Positions 34,899 to 48,040 of a stretch of 64,000 bases of DNA are shown in pieces. Position numbers and translations under genes: made by a program. The notes under the pieces are model-generated. The model was not told where the DNA came from, ran no database searches, and was given only the letters and a program-made list of their open reading frames with translations. Origin of the DNA: Jacaranda mimosifolia (Eukaryota > Streptophyta > Magnoliopsida > Lamiales > Bignoniaceae); assembly GCA_018894105.1 (NCBI GenBank), contig CM032124.1, positions 1,287,501 through 1,351,500 on the forward strand, read 5' to 3'. Each line of letters begins with the position of its first letter. Positions within the stretch are counted from its first letter, which is position 1.

Positions 34899-37717
34899 AT
34901 GGTTGCTGAAGCTAAGGTGTGTATATTTTCTGAAAATCCCACGTTCTTTTTGGGAGTTATGATGAATAATTTATGCTTTTTATCTGCATTTACTTGCTTG
35001 GGTTAAGACAAGTGTGGTGAAATGATTAGTTATTGATCTATAGGTCAGATTTGTGCTTACAGCATGTAGAGATTTGTCCCTATTTATAGAGTAAGGAATG
35101 AAAGTTCTTTTCTTTTTCTATTGGGTTCTAGTTTAGTGTGTGTTTTTTCTTCTTCAAGCTGATTCTTGAATTATAATTTGTAAGGGGAAATCAATGCTGT
35201 AGGCTTGTAGAATCAGGTCTGTATCTTGAATTTATAAGTCTTTTGTCAGCTCTGTCCAACTAATCCAAGAAATATAGAAAGCTTTTCAGTTTTACCAATT
35301 TGCTGTAGCTACCATTGAATACTGAGTTTTATGATGTGTTATTAACTATGAAAATAAGTCCTTCCGTTTAGTTTATTTTCTGTCTGGACTGGTGGTGAGA
35401 AGTTTAGTTAATTATAGCTCCTATCAATCATTTTAGAAAGATTTGCTATAATAACTGTAGAAAGTTTGCTATTTGCCCCGCAGATTGATTCAGTTGACTC
35501 TGACTCAATTTTATTGGCAGTCTTAGTGGATTTAGCAGACAAGTTCTATTGTCAGGGTTATGCTGGTTGAGAATCTTATTGTTTGGAATGAAGAGGAATA
35601 AATAGTGTTAGAGAGGACACCTATTTAGAATATACTATCTATAGCACCCCCACCCCCGAACGTGTATGCGGTATTCTTTTCTGAGGCCTAGCCTTGGAAG
35701 TCCTTTTCACAACTGGGAGAGATTTGGACCAGACCTCTTGGTTGGCCTAGCTATGGTAAATGGTTGAGCCTTGTATAAAAGAAAGTTGCTAGAGAGGAGA
35801 GACATTTAATATTTAAAAATTAGCAAACGGAGGTTGTGCCCCGTGGGAAAAATCTTGATGGGCAACAACTCCTGGAAATTTTTATATCTACTGAACTTTT
35901 GCTTTAGGGACAAAGTTAAATTCAAGACTCACGTTAAAATGAAAATTTCTCAGCTGAGCACTTTTAATATCTTTTCTTATTGTTCTGTTTTTGATCTGCA
36001 GGATCAAACCTCAGGCGCTAGCCAGGATTCCTCTGTTGCTACTCAATCAATGGCCTTATCCTCTAATGGAAATGGCTATGCGCCTAAGGTTTCAATCCCT
36101 TCCATGACATTGCCACTTTTTTACTTCATCGAGATAGATTACGCCCATGTTATTTTTCACCTCCGCATAATGTGGATGTTCCTTTATTACCTATATTAGG
36201 TGAGGAAACCTTATACCATCACAAAACAGAGAGAGAGATGGACAGAGGAAGAACATCAAAGGTTCGTTGAGGCCCTGAAGTTGTATGGTCGTGCTTGGCG
36301 CCAAATAGAAGGTGAGTATGGTATATGGATGTTCTACATCAGAAAAAGGTCTTCTTCCAACTCTAGTTTATTCTCATGTACATTGTTTTTAAATTAAAAA
36401 GTTCTTCTATAAAGCTTTTATTGTTATGCAGAACATGTGGGCACCAAGACTGCCATCCAAATCCGGAGTCATGCCCAAAAGTTCTTTGCTAAGGTCACTC
36501 GAGATTCATGTGTTGATGCTGAGGGATCTTTGAATCCAATTGAGATCCCTCCTCCTCGGCCAAAAAAGAAACCTTTACACCCTTACCCTCGTAAAACAGT
36601 TGATTCGGTTAATATGGAAGCCATGGTCTCACATCAAGTGGAAGGATTGACTGATGTATCTAATGCTGAAAGAGAGAATTACTCTCCAACTTCAGTTTTG
36701 TCAGCGATTGGTTCTGATAATTTAGAATCTACGGTTGCTGAGATGCATAAATCTCGCCTTTCACCAGTTTCATGTGCTACTGATGCTCTTTCTGCCAACT
36801 TATTATTTACAGAGAATGATAATGAACATGCAACATCAAACATATCTTCTAAAGAGGAAGACAGTTTTCATTTATCAATGAAAATATCTTCCGCTTCAGT
36901 ACCGGATAATAAATCCACCATGGTATCCTACTATTTTCATTCTTCAGCCGCTAAATTTGATTTATAGTTCTTGCAGATCCGAGGGTTGATAAAAATTTCT
37001 TTATCTTTTTGCCTTTTTTTTTTTTTTTTTTGTCTGCAGAAGTTTGAATTGTTTCCTCAAGAGACACAAACTTCAATGGATTTTCCATATGCTGGAGAAC
37101 CTTATACAAGCATTAAACTATTTGGAAAGACAGTTGCGGTGAGAGATAATCCAAAACATTCTTTTGAAGGTGTGGTGAACTCTGAATCTTTATTGCCTGG
37201 TATTGCTGATAAGAAGTCTGAAATCCATAACGACGGGCCTGTTCAGGGGTTAAGATCTAACAACTTAGATTCACAAGTTGTTTTTGGATTTGTTTCAAAC
37301 AGTGGAACTCCTTCCTGTTTACCATTGCATCCATCGGCAAACATTTATCGCCCCATGGAGAACATGTTTAGTTTGCCTTGGTGTGCTTGGTACCAAGGGC
37401 CCGTGTACCCCTATTCCTCATCTTGCGACAAAACAGCTGCAGAGAATGTTGCAGATTGTCCCAAAGAAGGATCAAAAAGTGAAGATCTTCAGAGAGAAGG
37501 ATCTTTGGTTGGTTCAAATAGTGGTTCGATTGGTGAAGTCAACACTGAGAACCGAAATAGTGATGTCGTTGAATCGAAACATCCGTCTAATTCTGGGAAA
37601 AAAGAATCTGGAAAAGGCTTTGTGCCATATAAGCGATGTTTGGCCGAGAGGGATGAGAAATCATCCATATCTTTCCTACAGGAGCGGGAGGGTCACAGAA
37701 CCCGTGTCTGCTCATAG
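34899..37717 (+). CDS. REVEILLE-type (RVE1/RVE7-like) single-MYB transcription factor
   Basis: Five coding exons: 34899-34916 (six codons, MVAEAK), 36002-36088, 36200-36311, 36432-36922 and 37040-37717. They are joined by GT-AG introns and encode 461 residues. The MYB domain of the SHAQK(Y/F)F type spans about 44-92 ([20 protein letters not shown], then [15 protein letters not shown]). It is followed by the proline-rich [16 protein letters not shown] (112-127) typical of the CCA1/LHY/RVE family. The C-terminus has [14 protein letters not shown] and ends RTRVCS, as in RVE1/RVE7-type members. The family binds evening elements and links the circadian clock to growth and hormone genes; the protein acts in the nucleus. 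The first intron is about 1.1 kb. I cannot tell RVE1 from RVE2/RVE7 orthology by eye. Confidence 0.88.
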
Positions 37718-38519
37718 CACCCCCCGGTACAGTCTCACTTTCTTAACACTTTAACCTGCATCAAAAGTATTCAGCATGGAAGTATATTATCATGGACCTT
37801 TTTGAGTTGCCATTCTTGTAGAGAAGTATAGTCTTACATTTAAGCTAATGCAGATGGTTTCAGGAATGGCCACAACTGTACCTATAGCATTGACAACTTT
37901 CTTACAATTTGGCCCGTTGCCATTTGTTCTAGACATCACTGCTAATTGATGGATAGTGAAGATCATGAAGCATTACAGCTCGTTGGTCAACTTACCAATT
38001 GTAGGTGGCTACACTGACCAAACACGATTCCATCGAGTAATTTCCTTCTTGAGTAAGACATTTTGTTTCAGATTTTTGCAGTTTCATACTGTAACTTGAG
38101 ACTTAACTTTTATTAAACTAATGTTGCTGCAAATGCAGTTCCTTTCTTTTAAACGTTTCAGTTTCCATCTTGTATCTCGTTTGCTTTAATTTCCTGGCAC
38201 TTTAACTGGAACATACTGAATGAACTTAGAAAAATTAGTGTACCAACCAACCATTTTGCATGAGCCAGTTATGAAAGTGGGAATAATGTAAAGGCTTAAA
38301 ACTGTTTGTGAGAAGTGACTCAGCTAAGTATTTGTACTAAGAAGTAGGGCTGTAAATGCATATTTGAAAATTTGTTTGCTGTTTGCATTTGTATATATTT
38401 ACACAATTTATCTGTATTCGTTTAAAGTGGATATTATTCGTATTCGATTAGTAGATATTGATTATAAATGGATACGGATATGGTAAATCTATATTCGATC
38501 TGTTTAATATTCAGTTCGA

Positions 38520-38551
<32 letters not shown>

Positions 38552-39792
38552 TAAATAATATATTATTTATATTTTTTAATAAATATAGTATAAAAATAAA
38601 ATTACAGACGTTATAAAAATCTGGTTGGCCAGATTTTACTCTTCAGATTACAGACGAGCTTGTACAACATCTCTAATGTATAAAAAAATAAAATTGTACA
38701 TCTACTAACAACTATAATTTTTAATTTAGTGGTACACGTTATATTATGACGATTGGTATCAAAGCAACATCATATGTTTGAGTTTTATGTATTAGCGTTG
38801 GGGATGATTGTTGGCGTTTATTGTTAGCATCATTTTTTGATAGGGAGAATATATCCATGGGGCTTATCGGGACACAATTACTCAAGCTAAACGTATCCTT
38901 ACTCGATATTTTATGCTTTCAAATATATAAAAAAATAAAATTATGCTTATAATTATAATTTTTAGATTAGTAGTACACACTTGATTCTAACAAATTTATC
39001 ACAAACAGAGCCAATTTATGCAACCCAATTAACAAGCATCAACAAAAACCTAACTAGCAAACTGTGAAACATTAACCTAAAGTACTAACCGGAAAATGAA
39101 AGAGTTCAAGAAAACCGGAAGAATAGTGGAAAATATTATTCTTTATTAGAATGTCAGCAACCCTTTCTTTGCATTTAATTCTGCTTCTTTATCAACTCAG
39201 CATTACGGAATGGCCAATTTGGGGCTTATCTCATGCTAGATTGGTTAATGGATCGAATTTTAATTCAAATACGATATGAATTTGATATGAATTTTATGAT
39301 TTTTATTTGATTAAAATATTCGATAAATTAAATTATATTATAAATATTCGTAATCCAAAATAAGTGGATCGGATACGGAATTAAGCAATGCAATCTGTTA
39401 AACATATGAATTCAAACTTTAATAGTTTTTTTATTAAGTTAATACTCTTATATATAACATTAATAAAGATTTTAAAATAAAATTTATATATTATATTGAC
39501 CTAATATATATTTTAACGTTTATATTATGCTATTAGTATTGAGCCTTTAACTTAAAAAATAAGATGAATATTAATAAAATATCAAATATAATAATATATA
39601 ATAATTCATCTATACATTAATATAATGTAAAATAAGGGTTTAGTATTCAAATATTTAATTTTTGAACTAATATGTAATAAAAATTTGTAAAAAATTCAAA
39701 TATGACGTAATTTTACTTTATAAATACAATATTATTATACAATCAAAAGGAAGAAAGAAAGAAAGAAAAGAAAAGAAATTAAATTGGGTCGG

Positions 39793-39830
<38 letters not shown>

Positions 39831-39949
39831 GATTTCGAATATGATACCATTTAACAAGGATCCTATAAAATATCGGGTTGGATTTGGGTATAGATTTTGA
39901 TAATTGAATTTAAATTTGAATTTGTTTGATTCAATCCAAATTCAATCCG
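37718..39949. other. RVE 3' UTR and AT-rich spacer
   Basis: The first 400 bases are probably the RVE 3' UTR. From about 38346 (TAGGGCTGTAAATG, hAT-end-like) the sequence is very AT-rich. It has (AT)n at 38520-38547, a GAAA-type run near 39750 and (ATT)n at about 39796-39830. TE relics are likely, but I could not fix their borders. No gene is seen. Confidence 0.4.
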
Positions 39950-40880
39950 TTGGCAGAATTAAGAGCATGCCTTTGAGCTGGGCTTGTCTAAACAGACTTG
40001 GGCTCCAAGCCCAAACATGTTGGATGGGTCATCATCAGTCCGTATTTGGGAAAAAATGCTTTTTTTTACCAGCGTCATATGGGGTAAAACCCCATATTTT
40101 GCCCTCTAAAACACGAGACACGCATGATGAGGCTCGAATGTGGGTTTTAAAATTTTATTTTGAAGTCATTGAACAGTGGTGTCTGAGAGATAACCTCTCA
40201 AACGCACAGTGCCAAATCTGTCTCTCCCCTCTTATCTCCTTTGTTTTCTTCCTTCACTGTTTGGGAGATCTCCTCTGCTTATTCTCACTCGTTTGTCAAA
40301 TCTCTCTCCTCTAATTTGTGAGAGGTGCCTCACATTTTTCTCTCTCCTTTATCTTCACGTCTGGTTTTCATTGTAGAGGAAATCCTCCTAAAAATTTTTG
40401 TTCTGGCAATGTTTGGTCTTGCTTGGTCAAATCTTCTGCCGAAGTCGGGAAAAAGGATGACGACAACAGGCCCGAATCATGGTTCATCGAAACCCCGATA
40501 AATCGGCCGGAACGGAGCTTGAGGTTCCGGCGACGGTGGTGAATGGCCACGATTGAAGTCTCCCGCAACAATCCAAGAAATTGACCGGAACGCCGCAGCA
40601 ATCCGACTTTTCGGATTGTCACGGCCTAAACTCTGTGGTGCGGCTCGGTTTTGCCAGGCTTCAACGTTTCATTTGGGAGAGGTTGGGGCCAGGGTGTGGT
40701 GGTGGTGTTGGTGTAGGTGGGTTTTGGGATTCGCAAGCTTAGACTAGTAATTGGGAGGATTGGGAGTATTAGGAAGCTGCCAGAATTGGTTTGAATGGAG
40801 GAGATGAAGTGGAGCTGGGGCCGGCGACGGGAGGGTGGGGATGGCCTACGCCGTGTTGGCTTGTTGCCGATACTCATTTT
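39950..40880. other. GC-richer island of unknown nature
   Basis: This block stands out from its AT-rich surroundings, especially 40400-40870 with CCGGCGACGGGAG and GGCCGGAACGG. Short open frames exist on both strands but match no family I recognise, and no inverted ends are obvious. It could be a decayed 5' leader of a gene or a TE interior. Confidence 0.3.
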
Positions 40881-42162
40881 TTGAGGTTGTTTTCTCCTTC
40901 TATTTCTTTTTTCAATTTTATTTTACTTTGACATTTTAAATGTATGATTTAATTTTTTTTCCTATTTCATTCATTTAAAATTGAATTTTATGTGGAATTT
41001 TCAATTTCTAAATGTGAATATTTTAGTAATTAAATAAAAATAAATATAGGCAATATAATTCTACTAATTAACGGCACTTATTTTGGACCACACGCAATTT
41101 TTTTGTATTATTTTTGAAATTATATTTTATAATTTTTTTATTTTATTATATTTATTAATTTATAATTTTTTCTAACTATTGAAATTCCAAACACAATAAA
41201 AAATAAAAACTTATAAAACAATAATCATATCTCATACAAATCACTTAAATATATCTCAAAAATAATTTCACAATCAATTACAACTTCAAATCACATCAAT
41301 TAATCATATCACTATAATCATTACACTTTATCTCTCAATCAATTACAATTTTATCTTCCATTCTCATATCTCTTAAACACCAAAATATTTCCAAAATCTC
41401 TAAAACACAAAAATATGAAACCAACCTCACAAGCAATCGCAACTTAAACTTTTTATTTTTGAAAATTGCTCCATGTACACCTTTCGGAAGTAACTGATAA
41501 ACCTTAGGATGGAAAAAAAATTAGAAAAAATCAAATCGTATCAAACGGAATCAAAAAAGTCAAATTATTTAAATAAATTCCTTGACAATGCGGTTGTCTT
41601 AGTGAAAAGTAGTTCGATTAATTACTCATTGTGTGCAACTCTGTAAATTGAAAAGTTCAATTAAATGAACCAATTTAATTTAAAGAAACAACCCAAAATA
41701 ACATTTTGAAATTAAATTTGATATGATATGAGAATGTTATGATTATATTTTTAATTTTGAACTTATATTTATTGTTGTATTGTGGACTCTATGCTGAGAA
41801 TTTTATCAAATCTAATATATATAAAGTGGAATGCTGTTCAACTCTATTTTAAGAATGTTTGTTATGTGACAATGATGTGGATAAATTATTTTTATCCCTT
41901 TTTGTCATCTTAACATCTTTCATATATAGTTTACTATAAAAATGAGTTATTTTATTATTAATATAAAATATTATATTAAATAATTTTTTTGTAACTCTAT
42001 ATCTAATAATGTTTAGTACTTCATATCTATAATTTTGATCTTCCATATTAATTTTTGTATTATTCCACTCTATACGTGTTAGTTTATATATGAAATTAAT
42101 ATATATGTATTAGTTGATGTATGTATTGTCTGTTTGATGCATGGAGCATTAATTTTTTAGTA

Positions 42163-42203
<41 letters not shown>

Positions 42204-42602
42204 AAATAAAATATGTTTTGTTTCATAATTTGATATTTTAATCATTAAGACCTAGAACTTTCTTTGTAAAAATTATTTTCAATTGATTTTTTTCAAAAGC
42301 AATTTTATTACTTTTCATATGTTTAATTTTTGCACTTTTATGGATCCAATTATAATTTACATATTAACTAGCTAAGTAGCTGTGTTTAAATTATTGCTTC
42401 AAATTAGACTATAAGCCACATTATTAAGGTAACATTTTTATTTCATATAAAGTAAAATGATGGCTAATTTACTTTAAAAATAATAATTTCAAGATTGCAT
42501 ATGTTAAGGAATTTTAAAATCTTACCAAATATAGTACAACCGTTATTGCCTTTAATCATTAAGAATAACTGTTATGTATGTTTTGTTAACTTTTGTGATT
42601 GA

Positions 42603-42639
<37 letters not shown>

Positions 42640-43380
42640 CATAATAAATGTTAAGTTATTATATAAATGGTTAATTTGAGTACATAAATTTAGCTATTGA
42701 CATATTTATGCTAAATATTTAATTTTTATTTCATAAATTCAGGCATTGAGTATGGATAGTAGTTTTGACACCCCCCCCCCCCCTTTTGGTATTTTGAAAT
42801 GGTAAGATTTCTATAACACTTTCTATGTTTAGTCCGAAAAATTTTACTTTAATTTAATATTCCCTAAAATATAGTTTATTCCACAATTCAACATTTTGAT
42901 TATGTTAAATTCCTTAATCTTAGCTCATAATCCATATAAATAATATATACTAGAAATAACTGAACATGTAATACACTAATATTTAAAGGTACGAAAATAT
43001 TTCTTTCTTTTTTCTTCACCTCTATAAGATCATTTACTTGGTGAGTTAAATTCTATTTGTTTTATTATACATGTATGTTGTAATTTTTATATTATTTACT
43101 AATATTAATAGATTTTTATGTTTATGAGTCAGGTTAATTTATAAAAGGAATTCGATATCTTGATTTTGTGGTAAATTAAAATTTTATAGTTATTTTTTGC
43201 TTTTGATTATTTTTTTTTACACTTTCTTTATATTATGGTTTTCCTTTAGCCCATGATTTATTTATTTTTTTAATTATTTTGTTAGTTCGATGTTCCAAGA
43301 ATATTTACAACAAGATTTTTGTTAGTTTTTTATAAATTACTATTTTTGTTCAATATTTATAATATTTATAATTATTACTT
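40881..43380. repeat. AT-rich spacer with two compound microsatellites and a C run
   Basis: No gene is seen. (CT)n directly followed by (AT)n occurs at 42162-42202 and again at 42602-42640. A run of 13 C lies at 42771-42783. Confidence 0.6.
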
Positions 43381-44640
43381 GGTGTACCACACAGGATCAA
43401 AACTACTTGATAGTGATCCTCCTCTTTTTTGAAATGCAAAATTGAACTGAATCAAAATTATTTTTATTGATTAAATTTAATTATTCTACCAAAAATGATC
43501 AACTGGTTCATCAGATCGTGATATCAATTTTAAATGATGCAGTTTTTCCACCTTAAGTGATTATTGTTCGAGCTTTATACCATCGATCCGCGTCACATTG
43601 AAGTTTTGATTTAATTCTTTGCCACACTATTAAGTCCTTATTACAGTTAATTTTTATCTCAAATTCACGACTTAAAATTATAATTTCCTTGCTTAAAATT
43701 ATAATTTTCTTACTAATTGATGAAAATTTAGAATTAAAGGAACCCAGTTGAGGAATTGCAATTTTCTTTTTTAATATATAATTTGGATTTGATACGATAT
43801 TTTGTTTTGCTCGTATATTGTTTGACAATTCGATTATGCACTAATTCATTACTCTAAGATTATGATGGATTCTTTTGAATAAATTGATGTATTATTTTCT
43901 TTCATGAAAGTAGTAGTATTTTAAGTTATTTATTCTATTATGTGCTTTTTTTATTTGATTATCTAATTAACAGCCGAGTGCATTTTTAGACCCTAGAGAA
44001 ATCTTGAGAAAGAGAATAGAAGAGCCTATATTAATTATTCAAGTAGAACAATGAATTAATTAATGTGTGAATAGGATATGAATATACATGATTTCGTAGG
44101 TACTTAATTGAGTGGTATAACCCCATCCATAATTTAGTTAATTCACATAGGAATATAGTAAACTGGATAAATTAGGAATTTGATTGCGAATAATTCGAAA
44201 AAATCCTACAATTGTATAGGACTTAAGACTAATAATTTATAATTAATTTTCATAAGAAGAAAATAATATAATCAATTTTTTTATTGATGAAACCATAATT
44301 CTATACTTTTATATTCTGATAGAAAACTTAATCAGTAACTCCTTATTTTTATTAGTTTAATTTTAATTCCAAAATGATTAATCATTGTTTGGATAAACAA
44401 GTATGTGATTATTAGTACTAGTGGCTAATTATTTAATTCCTCTTGGTATCGACATTCTCTTATTACTTTATTACTTGTTGCGCTACATGCACAATTTCGT
44501 GATTGTTTGCATTATTTATTTTGTATATCGACAAATTTTTGGCACCGTTGATGTGGAACTAGAATTATTTTGTTTATGCCCATAATCAATTTTTATGCAA
44601 ATTCTGATTTTATTAAGCAAGATCCTCAAATTTTCTATCA
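43381..44640 (+). mobile_element. Possible relic of a Gypsy/Athila-type retrotransposon leader
   Basis: At about 44535 the plus strand reads TTTTTGGCACCGTTGATG, a near match to the TTTGGCGCCGTTGCCGG motif just before gag in Athila/Tat-type elements. It is preceded, as in those elements, by a phrase of the type CTTGGTATCGACATT..TTACTTGTTGCGCTACATGCAC. No gag frame or LTR is left, so it is only a relic. Confidence 0.4.
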
Positions 44641-44969
44641 TCAGGCACCACTTGTTGACCAATTGACCTCATTACATGCCAGCAGACAATTTTCTTTCTC
44701 TATTATAAACTTGAAAAGTAAAATGTCAATTTTGCCATTATGCTGTTGAAGTGAAACAAAAAGTTAGTTAAAAAGGGCTCACTCCTTTTTTCAGAAAGAA
44801 CGTTGACAGCACTCAATTGTTCAAAATATTCGAAAATTCACATTTGAGACCTATTATATATTTTTGACATCCACCATCGCCACCCACTTGCATTTATATT
44901 GAATCACCCTGTGATTCATTTGTATTGAATAACTGAAGAAGAAAGATAAGAATATGGAAGGAAAACAGA

Positions 44970-45637
44970 GGGAATGTTTGGTTATGTATTTTTGTGTGAT
45001 TTTATTATGTGTTTTGGAAGAATGAATTATTGCCGAGAATGTGCAAGTTGTTTTTTGGTATGTTTGTTTATATTTTGGAAAAGACAATTTTTACTGTACC
45101 AGTTAAATCAATGCTTTTTTTATTGAATTTTTGGGATGAAAGTGGAATTGAGTGTTTTTTTATTTATTAGAATAATAATAAAATATATATGATGCATATC
45201 TATATCTATATTATATATAAAACATCTACCCCTTTCGGTATGTTTTGGGATAGTTTTCCTAAAATACCCCAATTGTTACTTTTTAATTCCTTTAACTACC
45301 TAGATAGTTACATTTTTTTTTCTGTTTTAATATTTTTTTCCTCTCCAATTTTTTATTTTTTTCTTTTACTTATAACTAAATTTAAATAAATGCATTAAAA
45401 ATATTAAAAGTTATAGTAACATTTAAAAATGAATGTCTATAAAATTTTAGCACACGCATCGAGTGTGCCAAAATTGCTAGTATATATAATATGTATGTAT
45501 ATATATTAGAAAAGGGGGAAGTTTTGAGGATAATGAAGGATAGAAGAAAGTACTTTGGATTTTTTTTTTTTAAATTTTTTGTTCTAAAAGAAAAATGAGA
45601 ACATGTTTATTTTGGAGAAATATAACCAAACATTCAC
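44970..45637. mobile_element. MITE 2 family, copy 2, interrupted
   Basis: Ends GGGAATGTTTGGTTATGT (left) and GTGAATGTTTGGTTATAT (right, inverted) match the MITE at 15802-16133. The interior is the reverse complement of that copy. It is longer because a Helitron-like insert of about 280 bases (45199-45480) splits it. Confidence 0.7.
45199..45480 (+). mobile_element. Short non-autonomous Helitron
   Basis: The 5' end is TCTATATC (45199; a second possible TC start is at 45205) and the 3' end is GCTAG, fitting Helitron CTRR. Eight bases before CTAG lies a hairpin with stem GCACAC (45450-45455) and GTGTGC (45463-45468), extended by TTTT/AAAA. The insert lies between A and T, without target duplication, as Helitrons do. 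The empty-site sequence is given by the other MITE copy near 15880-15905. Confidence 0.7.
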
Positions 45638-45786
45638 AAAATATCATAATCTATTGATTATGATTTTATGACGAAAAATCCTCGGGCTTTCTATCACTTG
45701 AGCCGCCTGCTTCCTGCCGGATGAAATGAGCAAATGGGATATTGCCAGAATTAACGTGTTTTCTATTAACCAATTGACTTAACTAA

Positions 45787-46950
45787 GAGGGTGTTTGCCT
45801 AAGCTTATTTAAAATTTTTTATAGGCTCCTATATCTTAGAAGATATTGTAAACGGCTTAATTTTTGGGCCAATTGAAAATTGACATGTATAAATGATATA
45901 ATTTAAAATTTTCTATTTATATATTGGAATTTATTAAATTCAATTCCAAATAATAAATAGTTAATTTTAATTAATATTCTGATATTTATTGCTGACAAGT
46001 GTTGAGATGAAGATATATCATGCCGATCAAATCAAGTCTGGTGGCCTAACAATCACAGGCCAATTAAATTGTGACACGTGGCATATCTATGTACGTGGCC
46101 CAATCAAGTCAAGAATATTTGATATTATCTTCAAAAAGGATAATTATCAAATGGTGTTCAAGTCATTCCGGAGTCTCCTGCTAGATGCCTATATAAAGGA
46201 ATGCTTAGAGACTCATATGAGACTTATTCACATTGATACACTCATATTCTCATATTCACATATTCTCATATCCACATATTTCAAGTCCAAGTCTTCAAGT
46301 CTTCAAGCTTATGCTGCGACGACGTATTGTTACCGCGAAGGTCCTATACCTCTTCAAAGCATCAAGTCCTTTGATCTCGGAGTCAAGGTTCGAGTTTCAA
46401 AGAAATCTCGTAGTGTTCTTTTATCAAGTCAAAGGATACTACACCATATATCCAAGAACAAGCTTCAAGCCCTTGGATCATATATATTGGGAGAAGAATC
46501 AGGGGATTAGTTTTGTTAGGGAATTTATATATTTTTTTTCTCTGATAAATTGTAATTCTTATATATTATTCAATATAAATTCAATTTGTCAATTATTTTT
46601 CTTTGTCTTGTGATTTAATTTTGCAGACGACGAAATTTGTGTGAATATATATTTTTAAAATAAGTTGTTGAAGTGTTTGGATAAAATAAAATATTAGAAC
46701 TTATAAAATGTTAGTAATGACAATTTTATAATTAAAATGATTAAAAATAAAGGAGCTTCTTAAGATCTTAAAAAATAAGTTTGGGTCTCCTTAATTTTTT
46801 TAAAAGATTTTATTAGTTCATAACATTTTATTTTAGAATCTTATAAATTCTTTTTTTAAAAAAATTACCAAACACTTTTTATCAACTTATAAGCTATTAA
46901 ACATCTTATGAAATATTTTTTTGACATTTTTAACCTCACCAAACACCCTC
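45787..46950. mobile_element. TAA-flanked element with an LTR-like or promoter-like core
   Basis: Inverted ends GAGGGTGTTTG..CAAACACCCTC are flanked by TAA on each side (45784-45786 and 46951-46953), as in Harbinger-like MITEs. The flanks without the element correspond to 44640-44790. The core (about 46000-46625) differs in composition. It holds a G-box (GACACGTGGC, 46073), a TATA box (CTATATAAAGG, about 46190) and repeated CAAGTCTTCAAGTCTTCAAG, and looks like a retroelement promoter or solo LTR inserted inside. No clean TG..CA border with a target duplication was found. The open frames in it are not recognised. Confidence 0.5.
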
Positions 46951-46953
46951 TAA

Positions 46954-47399
46954 ATATCATCTGGAAATTTTAATTTTCTTTCTTTATAATAATTTTGATA
47001 AGCAAAATTTTAATTTTGCCATTATCTTATTGAAGTGAAGAAAAACATTACTAAAAAAGCGTAATGAATTTTGATATATATATACACACACGCACACCCC
47101 TACCCATTAAATAGAGTAAATGTTTGGAAACTCATATTTGAACGCCACGTTTGATTTAAAATTTGGATAGTAAATACTATTATAATAGTAAATATTTAAT
47201 AAAATTTATACAAAATTAATATCATATTTGATGAGTTAGATTAGTCTATGCATTCACCACACAAATCTCTCCTAATCACGACCACTGTTTGATACGATCC
47301 CACTATTGACAAAATGACTATTTTGCCCACAAAACCAACTACCTTTACGTGTTCCCCTCAATTCACAAACCCACAGTGAAATCCGTGTGACAGAAAGTA
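46954..47399. other. Spacer, partly duplicated from 44640-44850
   Basis: The stretch AATTTTCTTTCTTTATAATAA..TTTTGCCATTAT..TTGAAGTGAA matches the one at about 44690-44760. A CACACACG run lies near 47083. No gene. Confidence 0.45.
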
Positions 47400-48040
47400 C
47401 TCATGGGGTGGATGGTGCATGAGAATTTCAAGATTCATGGGTTTGAAGGCAAGATGTATTTCGTGTAACATTTTTAATCTCGTAAACTGTTTCCACAGTT
47501 TTTGCTTATTTCAATTTGTTGCTTTGTATCGCCGCAGTGTTAGAACCAAAAGAAACTCCGACGATACGTCAATTCCAGCCAGATTGTTGTTTCTGTTAGC
47601 CACTACATTTGACAGGTACAATTTTAGTCATTTTTTAAACTAAATTTGGCGGCTTGTATCACTGATAAGATTTCACGTTTGAGCCGGTCGGATATTCATA
47701 TCTCTTAAAATCAACATGTGCCATATGAATGTAAATTCTTCGAATAGCGTATGGTTATGTGTTGTGCAGAAATTATATGCACCGTTTGTGGTCCTGTAGC
47801 CTCGAATTCCACCGGTGGTTGCAAATTACAGAAGAATTCCTCTAAAATCATCATATGTTTTTCTGAAACAAAAAGAAGAGGAACAAGTCCAAACCCCAAG
47901 CCTGCACAGAAATTAAGATCTGATACAAAGTTTATTTTTCTGAAACAAAAGTTGAAGGATTTAGCATTTGACAAGAAGCAAATCTGGCAAAACAGGACAA
48001 ACCAATACTTAGAAGCAAGCAAATGGGAGTTTTTTTAAGA
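47400..48040 (+). other. Exon-like fragments of an unrecognised gene
   Basis: Two open stretches on the plus strand look like exons. One is about 47510-47616, ending at TTTGACAG|GTACAATT. The other starts after TGTTGTGCAG at 47769 and runs to the stop at 48036 (ICTVCGPVASNSTGGCKLQK, later DLAFDKKQIWQNRTNQYL). I do not recognise a family. They could be the remnant of a host gene or TE coding sequence. Confidence 0.25.

Noticed and set aside
35640..35840. SINE in RVE intron 1 (tRNA-like TGGCCTAGCTATGG and GGTTGAGCC)
   Set aside because: Box matches are poor and there is no A tail or target duplication.
38346..39965. Complete hAT element from TAGGGCTGTAAATG to CCGTTGGCAGAATTA
   Set aside because: The ends are too diverged to pair and no 8-base duplication was found.
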